The translations under genes were made by a program, and so were the position numbers. Positions 16,143 through 22,021 of a DNA stretch of 26,032 nt are shown one piece after another (position 1 is the stretch's first letter; the number at the start of each line of letters is the position of its first letter). The DNA is taken from assembly GCA_036272735.1 (NCBI GenBank), contig DATAYF010000137.1:1-26032 (forward strand). Reading direction: 5' to 3'. The notes under the pieces were generated by a model. It had not been told where the DNA came from. It saw only the letters and a program-made list of their open reading frames with translations, and did no database searches. Source of the DNA: DATAYF01 sp036272735. Its GTDB lineage: Bacteria; Chloroflexota; Ktedonobacteria; Ktedonobacterales; Ktedonobacteraceae.

Positions 16143-16216
16143 AGGAATGTGCATTGGAGGCAATGGATGCCCCTGTACTTTCATCTGTATTTGTCCAGAT
16201 TAGGAGGGTATGTACC

Positions 16217-16333
16217 GTGGCGAACAAAGACCAAAAACAGAAAAAGGAGCTGAAAGCTGCTCCGAAATCAAATAAGCAGAAAAAAGAAGCGCAGAGAGAA
16301 AAGAAAGCGGCAAAAGTCAGCAAGACTCTCTAG
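16217..16333 (+). CDS. Small lysine-rich peptide, 38 residues
   Basis: A short gene beginning at GTG with GGAGGG 8 bases upstream (16203-16208). The product starts MANKDQKQKKELKAAPKSNK and continues with the same Lys/Glu/Gln/Ala-rich composition to VSKTL. It is strongly basic and probably helical or disordered. An extended -10 lies upstream and a strong hairpin terminator downstream (16369-16436), which supports an independent transcription unit. Short basic peptides of this kind often bind nucleic acid or ribosomes, but the function here is unknown. An overlapping 21-codon frame from ATG 16209 is less likely because its spacing to GGAGGG is too short. Confidence 0.65.
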   Translation: MANKDQKQKKELKAAPKSNKQKKEAQREKKAAKVSKTL

Positions 16334-16368
16334 CTACCGTGAAGTGTTGCCTATGCGGTGCTCGTATG

Positions 16369-16436
16369 ATTGATGTGGTGATGTGAATTAGCAGTCTATA
16401 ACTACCAATTCGCGCTACCACATCAATGTTCTTTTG
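16369..16436 (+). terminator. Intrinsic terminator of the small Lys-rich gene
   Basis: Positions 16369-16389 pair with 16407-16427 (one mismatch, three G-U pairs), with 11 perfect bp at the base (ATTGATGTGGT with ACCACATCAAT). The tail is GTTCTTTT. Confidence 0.75.
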
Positions 16437-16475
16437 GATGCACGCGCATCTTTTCGGGTCTGTACTTGACACTTT

Positions 16476-16516
16476 TGTTACAATGCGCATGAGGGGCCTG
16501 TTTTTATAGAACAGGC
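16476..16516 (+). promoter_or_regulatory. Probable ftsZ promoter element and leader hairpin
   Basis: TGTTACAAT (16476-16484) fits an extended -10. A 7-bp hairpin follows in the leader: GCCTGTT (16496-16502) with AACAGGC (16510-16516) around a 7-base loop. The leader would be about 140 bases long, enough to hold post-transcriptional control, but none is demonstrated. Confidence 0.4.
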
Positions 16517-16634
16517 TGTAACCTGACCATCCTCAAAAAAATATCAGACAAGGAATGTCGGCACTTACCCACTCTGCTCTAGAGGCAAAAGTAGCTGTGC
16601 CGTATATCCAACGAGAATAATGGGGGGGGTGTGC

Positions 16635-18041
16635 ATGCAGCCAATATTTCGTGATGCAGCATACAAACGGAACAACGCCCCAAAGCAATGGGCACAGCAA
16701 GCCCAGACCACGCCAGATAGCCATGAGGAGCAGGAAGATCAATGGGCCATTCTCCAGTATGAGGCGGTGGAGGAAGAGGATATGCAGCAAAAAGATCTGA
16801 TGCGGTCGGGCTGGGATCAGCGGGATACCGATGGTAGTACCACTATTTCTTCGTCATCGTCCTTCGACGAACTCCCACAAGACTTCGAAGACGATGAAGA
16901 ATCCAATCCAAATCATGTCGATATTCTGGTAGCTGGTATCGGCGGCGGCGGTATGAATGCGATCAGTCGTATGATTCATACACGGGTGCGTGGTGTGCGC
17001 TTTGTGGCGATGAATACAGACGCGCAGGTACTGGTGCGCTCAGAAACGGTCGACCGCATTTGTCTGGGACAACATCAGACGAAGGGATTAGGTGCTGGTG
17101 GGAACGCGGCCATTGGCATGCGTGCGGCGACGGAAAGTACCAGCGACATCCAGGCGGTCCTGGGCAATGCAAATATGGTTTTTATCGCGGCAGGCATGGG
17201 AGGTGGTACCGGCACTGGTGCCGCGCCAGTGGTCGCATCATTGGCAAAGAAACTTGGGGCACTCACGGTGGGCATCGTCACACTCCCTTTTACCTTCGAG
17301 GGCATGCGACGACGGCGTATTGCCGAACAGGGTCTGGCCGACCTGGCCACCGAAGTGGACGCGCTGATTACCATTCCCAATGATCGTTTGCTGACCACGG
17401 TTGCGCGCGAATGCAACCTGGCCGACGCGTTCAAAGTTGCCGATGACGTGCTGCGCCAGGGGGTGCAGGGGCTTGCGGAAGTTATTAACGTGCCCGGTAT
17501 GATCAACGTTGACTTTGCGGATGTACGCAGCACCCTTCATGAAGCTGGAACTGCATTGATGAGCATTGGGCACGGGGAGGGCCCCAATCGGGCCCAGATC
17601 GCCGCCGAAGAAGCCATCGCCGGTGGCTTTTTAAATGTGACCATTCGAGGAGCGAAACGTGTGCTCTTCAATATTAGTGGCGGCGAAGATATGACGCTCT
17701 TTGAAGTAAACGAGGTCGCGGAACGGATCGGCGCGGCCATCGACAGTGTCGCAGATATTACCTTCGGAGCCGTGATCGACCCCACACTCGATGATGCTAT
17801 TCGTGTTACCTTGATTGCGGCTGGTATGGAGGATGCACTGAGCGGACAGGTAGCGTCCGCGCGCCGCAATGCGCGCTCTTTTGCAGGGGCAGCGCCTGCC
17901 ATTCAATCTCCATTGACGCCGAGAGCAAAGCCATTAGGGGGAGGGGGCAGTCGCAATATGGTGCAGCGCAAAGAGGGTTTGCAGCATAATGATGAGCAAG
18001 CTATCGATGTGCCACCCTTCATAAAACGACGTCGCGAATAA
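16635..18041 (+). CDS. ftsZ: Cell division protein FtsZ
   Basis: The bacterial tubulin that polymerises with GTP into the Z-ring at midcell. The GTPase core starts near residue 95: ILVAGIGGGGMNAI (T1 loop), AMNTDAQ, the tubulin signature GMGGGTGTGAAP (T4 loop), TLPFTFEG, and the T7 catalytic loop NVDFADVRS. The C-terminus ends in IDVPPFIKRRRE, a good match to the FtsZ C-terminal peptide that binds membrane anchors, joined by a short Gly/Ser-rich linker. Odd points: about 93 extra, acidic, low-complexity residues precede the core, and no other division or cell-wall cluster genes are adjacent. ATG 16635 is chosen because a G-run lies just upstream; ATG 16620 would add five residues. The product has 468 residues. 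Confidence 0.95.
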   Translation: MQPIFRDAAYKRNNAPKQWAQQAQTTPDSHEEQEDQWAILQYEAVEEEDMQQKDLMRSGWDQRDTDGSTTISSSSSFDELPQDFEDDEESNPNHVDILVAGIGGGGMNAISRMIHTRVRGVRFVAMNTDAQVLVRSETVDRICLGQHQTKGLGAGGNAAIGMRAATESTSDIQAVLGNANMVFIAAGMGGGTGTGAAPVVASLAKKLGALTVGIVTLPFTFEGMRRRRIAEQGLADLATEVDALITIPNDRLLTTVARECNLADAFKVADDVLRQGVQGLAEVINVPGMINVDFADVRSTLHEAGTALMSIGHGEGPNRAQIAAEEAIAGGFLNVTIRGAKRVLFNISGGEDMTLFEVNEVAERIGAAIDSVADITFGAVIDPTLDDAIRVTLIAAGMEDALSGQVASARRNARSFAGAAPAIQSPLTPRAKPLGGGGSRNMVQRKEGLQHNDEQAIDVPPFIKRRRE

Positions 18042-18048
18042 AGTAAAG

Positions 18049-18080
18049 GCGGGCCTCATCACTTTCGTGGCGAGGCCCGC
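18049..18080. terminator. Bidirectional terminator between ftsZ and the KGG-repeat gene
   Basis: GCGGGCCTC (18049-18057) pairs with GAGGCCCGC (18072-18080), with a small inner CAC/GTG stem around TTTC. On the minus strand the tail is CTTTACTTTATTC; on the plus strand it is weak (TTAGCCG). Confidence 0.8.
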
Positions 18081-18102
18081 TTAGCCGTATGGTATGCGTG
18101 AT

Positions 18103-18378
18103 TCAGTTTTCGTCCCCATTCGCCGCCGAGCGTCCCTTTTCCCCACCCTTCTTCCCTATCTTTGAATAAAACTCCGAGCCCTGCTGACGCTTGGTAGACT
18201 CACCACCTTTCTTTCCGATGGTAGCATAGAACTGTGGACCACGCTTCTCTTTGACCGTTTCTCCACCTTTCTTGCCTATCTTCGAGTAGAACTCTGCACC
18301 ATACTTTTCACGTACGGCCTGCCCACCATGTTTTGCCTTTGGTGATCCCGGTTCGGGTCCACGCTTGTTGTTTGTCAT
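18103..18378 (-). CDS. KGG-repeat stress protein (GsiB/LEA-like)
   Basis: A 91-residue hydrophilic protein made of three tandem repeats of about 20 residues, each ending in the KGG motif: EFYSKIGKKGGE, QFYATIGKKGGE, EFYSKIGKKGGE. A shorter partial copy (KAKHGGQAV) comes before them. This is the KGG motif family of bacterial general-stress proteins such as GsiB and YciG, also related to plant group-1 LEA proteins, linked to desiccation and general stress. It should be soluble and largely disordered. The open frame extends to 18444, but ATG 18378 is chosen because the family begins at this point and GAGAGG/GGGA lies upstream. It follows larB by 94 bases on the same strand. Three GKKGGE copies make the family clear. 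Confidence 0.88.
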   Translation of the reverse strand: MTNNKRGPEPGSPKAKHGGQAVREKYGAEFYSKIGKKGGETVKEKRGPQFYATIGKKGGESTKRQQGSEFYSKIGKKGGEKGRSAANGDEN

Positions 18379-18472
18379 AGAAAGTCCCGCCTCTCTTTTA
18401 CTTCGTACATCCACATTTGCCCAACATACAAAGCGGTGAGACATTCTATTATCAGAACATCTCGCTGCTTCC

Positions 18473-19339
18473 CTACTGCGATTGATGTTCTCGCGCCTGC
18501 GCCACTCGATTAGCGATCAAGGCCGCCGTTATGCCAGCCCCAACGCCATTATCGATATTGACCACGGAGAGTCCTGGCGCACACGTTTGCAACATCGAAA
18601 GCAAGGCGGCAATGCCCCTACCGCCAAGCCCATAACCAATCGAAGTTGGTAAACCAACGACAGGAACGGGAACCAGACCTGCTACTACTGAAGGCAACGC
18701 GCCATCCATACCAGCGGCCACAATAATTGCATCCACCTCGTCCACCAGCAGATCATGCAATGGCGTGATCAATCGATGTAACCCTGCCACTCCTACATCA
18801 TAGATACATGTGACCCGACACCCCATTTCCTCGGCGATGAGGGTTGCTTCTTCCGCCACTGGAATATCAGACGTGCCCGCGCTAATCACCCCTATATGTC
18901 CGCCGGTGCTTCTGCGCACGTATTCCGGAGCATAGATGACCATTGCGCGTGCGGCCTCACGAGTACGAACGTTGTACTCGCGAAAATGTTGCTGAATTTC
19001 AGCGAACGCATCAGCGCGTATGCGGCTGATGATAGCTCGCCCACTTCCAGCAAGTAGTCCCTGCGCCATAGCGATAATCTGCGCCACCTCTTTTGTCTCC
19101 CCGAAAACAACTTCGGGGGCCCCCTTACGTCGCTCACGGCCAGGATCAGGACGGGTCTCTACCTGAGATGAGACACCAGGGTGCGCCACAGGTTGTGATC
19201 TTTGTGCGAATCCTTTTGCACCGTGTAACTCATGCTCTTGCTCAATGCCTGTGGTCCCATACTCGCTACTTTGTCCAGATTGTTCGTTGTTGAGCAATTG
19301 ACTCAAGAGTTCAAATTGCCCGTCATCCTCGTACTTCAC
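18473..19339 (-). CDS. larB: Nickel-pincer cofactor synthase LarB
   Basis: Family LarB (AIR carboxylase/PurE-like fold) carboxylates the pyridine ring of nicotinic acid adenine dinucleotide and releases AMP, the first step in making the nickel-pincer cofactor of lactate racemase-type enzymes. Visible motifs: RRKGAPEVVFGETKE, VISAGTSDIPVAEEA, CIYDVGVAGLHR, IVAAGMDGALPSVVAGL, GLPTSIGYG, and LQTCAPGLSVVNIDNG, whose Cys (about residue 253) appears to occupy the catalytic Cys position. The first 65 or so residues are low complexity and differ from the usual LarB N-terminus, making the protein about 40 residues longer than usual. Start is GTG 19339 with GAGG 11 bases upstream. No larC, larE or larA gene is in the window. 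Confidence 0.9.
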   Translation of the reverse strand: MKYEDDGQFELLSQLLNNEQSGQSSEYGTTGIEQEHELHGAKGFAQRSQPVAHPGVSSQVETRPDPGRERRKGAPEVVFGETKEVAQIIAMAQGLLAGSGRAIISRIRADAFAEIQQHFREYNVRTREAARAMVIYAPEYVRRSTGGHIGVISAGTSDIPVAEEATLIAEEMGCRVTCIYDVGVAGLHRLITPLHDLLVDEVDAIIVAAGMDGALPSVVAGLVPVPVVGLPTSIGYGLGGRGIAALLSMLQTCAPGLSVVNIDNGVGAGITAALIANRVAQAREHQSQ

Positions 19340-19407
19340 AAGAATTCACACCTCGAATCGATCAAGACACACTGATTGCTCACTCAGGGATCCTGCAATT
19401 CAATTAC

Positions 19408-19436
19408 AGTGTAGCATAGTTCAACACAATCAGCAA
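19408..19436 (-). promoter_or_regulatory. Probable larB promoter
   Basis: Minus strand: TTGCTG (19436-19431), 17-base spacer ending TGC, TACACT (19413-19408). Leader about 65 bases. Confidence 0.5.
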
Positions 19437-19559
19437 GCCACCGGTAGAACACGCTTATCGAAAAGCGGCTTCACTCCTTTTTTATAACATTAGAGGCATT
19501 TATCCGCGCCAAATGGACTCTACATTCCTCTTTTTCGTGCCGAGTTGTTTTGCCTATGC

Positions 19560-19570
19560 TATACTATAAT
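19560..19570 (+). promoter_or_regulatory. Possible -10 region of the lipoprotein gene
   Basis: Two overlapping -10-like hexamers, TATACT (19560-19565, preceded by TGC) and TATAAT (19565-19570), about 35-40 bases before ATG 19605. No good -35 at standard spacing. Confidence 0.35.
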
Positions 19571-19604
19571 ATAAGCCGTATTACTCTGTTCGTCAGGATT
19601 TTCC

Positions 19605-20138
19605 ATGCATATCCTCAATTCTTCAGGGTATACAGAAATGAGCTGTGTCTTGCATAAAATTTTATACTATTTTTATCTACAATTTTTTCAACGTACGAAA
19701 CCTACACTACTTCTTGGGTGCATCCTCCTTCTCATAACTGCATGTGGAGCTGGTGCGAAGCAGCCCTTGCCTTTACAAAGTGGTTCGTTGAATCAATCTT
19801 TTCAGAATCAAACATCACCCATACCGACCGTGCCCGAGTATCGTTGTGGAGCATGGTCCTCCAATAACGCTCCTGGGCCTGATAGCACCATCGCCATCTA
19901 TGCCAAGCTGACCAAAAATGTGCAAGGCGTGGCCGAGGCAACCGCCAAAGCGACCGTCCATTTTAAGGGCCAGGATGTGACCCTGCCAGGCCAGGCCGTG
20001 AGCGATGCTGGTGGCTACGTCAACTTTACCCTTCCGTTGATGGGCCGTCAACCCAGCGGTGTTCCGGCTACCGTCGATGTCACCTTCCACGTAGGGAACC
20101 AGGCCGTGAGCTGTTCACCAGCCTTCTTTACGCCCTAA
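19605..20138 (+). CDS. Putative lipoprotein with beta-sandwich domain
   Basis: A 177-residue exported protein. A long N-region with basic residues leads into the hydrophobic core TLLLGCILLLIT and then the lipobox ITAC-G, so signal peptidase II would cleave before Cys and the Cys would be lipidated to the membrane. After a Gln/Ser/Pro linker there is one domain of about 100 residues with alternating strands (STIAIYAKLTK, ATAKATVHFKG, YVNFTLPLMG, ATVDVTFHVGN), which looks like an Ig-like beta-sandwich with two Cys that could pair. The function is unknown. ATG 19605 has AGGA upstream; ATG 19638 is an alternative that would shorten the N-region. The gene stands alone between larB and mutM, both on the other strand. 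Confidence 0.78.
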   Translation: MHILNSSGYTEMSCVLHKILYYFYLQFFQRTKPTLLLGCILLLITACGAGAKQPLPLQSGSLNQSFQNQTSPIPTVPEYRCGAWSSNNAPGPDSTIAIYAKLTKNVQGVAEATAKATVHFKGQDVTLPGQAVSDAGGYVNFTLPLMGRQPSGVPATVDVTFHVGNQAVSCSPAFFTP

Positions 20139-20182
20139 ACGTCGTTCGCAGACCGGTCAACGATGTGCACTAACCGCTTGCG

Positions 20183-21121
20183 TTAGGAGAATTGCGCCAG
20201 CGCGAGTACCTGGCAGCCAGGACAAAAATGAGTGCTTCTTTGGGCAACTACGATGCGTTCAATAAGCCTTCCACAACGCTTACAGGGCTTACCATCCTGA
20301 TGATAGACGTGTACATGGTTATAGTTATCACCCGCCTCGCCCCATAGATCGCGATAATCATTGAATGACGTTCCGCCATGCTCGATCCCTCTAGTAAGCA
20401 CGGATACGATGGCGGCATGCAGCTTTACCAATTCTTCTTGCGTGAGCGTATCGCTACGCCTCAACGGGTGAATGCCAGCGCAAAATAGCGCTTCATCAGC
20501 GTAGATATTCCCCAGACCAGCCACGATGCTCTGATCCAACAAGGCTGATTTCACCACTACATGTCTGCGCCCCAATCCCTGCTGCAAAGCCCCTGGCGTA
20601 AATTCTTCGCCCAGCGGTTCCGGCCCCAAACCAGCCAGCGCCTCACCCTCATGCGCACGCGGCCACAGTTCGATACGACCGAATTTACGCGGATCGGTGA
20701 AGAGCAAGCGACGCCCATCGGTAAAACGGAAACAGACACGACAATAGTGTAACTCGCGGCTATAGGAATGATCAAGTACTGTATCGCCAGGATAAAACGT
20801 CGGTCCCCTGGTTCTCCAGGCTGTCACATCTTGCTCCCGCAAGCTGCAATCAACCTCCCAACCAGCAGGTAGGAGCAGAAAATTCCCGGTCATTCTGCGA
20901 TGCACTGTTAATAGAAGATTACCGCTAAGATCGAGGAGCAAAAACTTTCCGCGCCTGCGTACGCCTTCAATCGTTCGTCCAGCTATTTCAGCACAAAAGC
21001 CTTCAAGTTGCGGATGTCCTATGGTACGCGCCCAGTACACTTCAACGTCACGGATGGTGGCACCAACGACCTGTGCGCGTAGTTGGCGCGCCGTGTATTC
21101 TACTTCTGGTAACTCCGGCAT
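20183..21121 (-). CDS. mutM: Formamidopyrimidine-DNA glycosylase (Fpg/Nei family)
   Basis: A DNA repair enzyme that removes oxidised bases such as 8-oxoguanine and FapyG and nicks the strand by beta,delta-elimination. The N-terminus MPELPEVE provides the catalytic Pro and Glu after Met removal; RRRGKFLLLDL carries the conserved Lys; SIVAGLGNIYADEAL is the helix-two-turn-helix; and the C-terminal zinc finger CKRCG...CPGC completes the family. At 312 residues it is about 35-40 longer than usual, with an insert after HRRMTGNFLLLP in the first half. The zinc-finger segment reads VYHQDGKPC where most members have VYGRxGxPC. The start, 16 bases after the DUF3267 stop codon, is fixed by the family N-terminus. 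Fpg is more likely than Nei, but the exact specificity is not certain. Confidence 0.9.
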   Translation of the reverse strand: MPELPEVEYTARQLRAQVVGATIRDVEVYWARTIGHPQLEGFCAEIAGRTIEGVRRRGKFLLLDLSGNLLLTVHRRMTGNFLLLPAGWEVDCSLREQDVTAWRTRGPTFYPGDTVLDHSYSRELHYCRVCFRFTDGRRLLFTDPRKFGRIELWPRAHEGEALAGLGPEPLGEEFTPGALQQGLGRRHVVVKSALLDQSIVAGLGNIYADEALFCAGIHPLRRSDTLTQEELVKLHAAIVSVLTRGIEHGGTSFNDYRDLWGEAGDNYNHVHVYHQDGKPCKRCGRLIERIVVAQRSTHFCPGCQVLALAQFS

Positions 21122-21137
21122 ATTGCTCTTCTACCTT

Positions 21138-21803
21138 CTAGCCAAAACTGCGGTCGCTAGCCTCGCCAGGCGCTATTTCCCAGGCCATATAGCCAGTCTC
21201 TGTATCTTCGACCAGCACCGCTTTGGGCAACCGCAACAATCTCCGTACCACCATAACGTCTCCCGCTGCCCCACTAAAGTTTCCAACCCAGGCCAATAAA
21301 CCGTAGGACGCCAATGCCGGGAAATAGAGTGTCGCGACCACTCCTAGCAGGCTAATCACGATCAACGGCGCGATACCTACCATCAGGTAGTGGTCACGGC
21401 TGAACAATTGTTGCCTTGCTCCACAGTACAATGCCAGCGGCAACTTTGCACCAAAGTAGGGACGCCCGCCCCACAGGAGCATGACCATGCCGTGAATGCA
21501 CTCATGAAGCGGAAGCACGATGACGTACGCGACCACGTTGGCAACGATCCACAGCACAACACCCCAGAAGGTAATAGAAGGGAAAAATTGCCCTGTATGC
21601 CAGAAATAGGCCAGCACGGTAAGCGCTACGAAAAAGAGTCCTCCAATAATAAGCATCACCAGACTCATCTGTGCCAGGGGACGTAGCTGACCTGGCTCTA
21701 ACAATGCTATTTCATCGCGTTGATGGAACCATCCGGCGTCGATGTGGTGCTGCCGTTGGTGGCGCAAACGTGGTCGAAAGCGATCAACATAGGTAAGTGA
21801 CAT
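21138..21803 (-). CDS. DUF3267 membrane zincin-like protein
   Basis: A 221-residue membrane protein with about four transmembrane segments (for example MSLVMLIIGGLFFVALTVLA and WIVANVVAYVIVLPL). In the second of these it carries HECIH, an HExxH zinc-binding motif at the membrane, and later GNFSGAAGDV with an Asp that could be the third ligand. This is the arrangement of the DUF3267 family of putative zinc metalloproteases (related to Bacillus YhaK/YhbJ-type proteins only in outline). Substrate and role are unknown. ATG 21803 has a GAGGGG site 9 bases upstream. It is the first gene of a two-gene unit with mutM, 16 bases downstream; a functional link is not obvious. Confidence 0.82.
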   Translation of the reverse strand: MSLTYVDRFRPRLRHQRQHHIDAGWFHQRDEIALLEPGQLRPLAQMSLVMLIIGGLFFVALTVLAYFWHTGQFFPSITFWGVVLWIVANVVAYVIVLPLHECIHGMVMLLWGGRPYFGAKLPLALYCGARQQLFSRDHYLMVGIAPLIVISLLGVVATLYFPALASYGLLAWVGNFSGAAGDVMVVRRLLRLPKAVLVEDTETGYMAWEIAPGEASDRSFG

Positions 21804-22021
21804 CTACAATAACCCCTCGGCATGTATGATATCACACGTTCGATAAACGCCACTTTTAACAAGCCCTTAAAGAGCAGGTAAATATCTCTTAAAGCCCTTC
21901 GTCTATGCTATGCTGGTAACGCGAATGCGTTATGTCAAACTGCTTGATATTTGTGACTTCAAGCAGCGACTATGAGCGCATGTGTAAGAAATTCGGCTAT
22001 TATCGCGGAAAAGGAGTTCAT

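Noticed and set aside
16209..16274. A 21-codon frame starting ATG 16209 that overlaps the Lys-rich peptide
   Set aside because: GGAGGG abuts its start codon, and the peptide has no distinctive composition; the GTG 16217 frame has proper spacing.
18130..18320. Regularly spaced repeats that might suggest a CRISPR array
   Set aside because: They are the coding repeats of the KGG protein, with about 60-base periodicity, diverged copies and no unique spacers.
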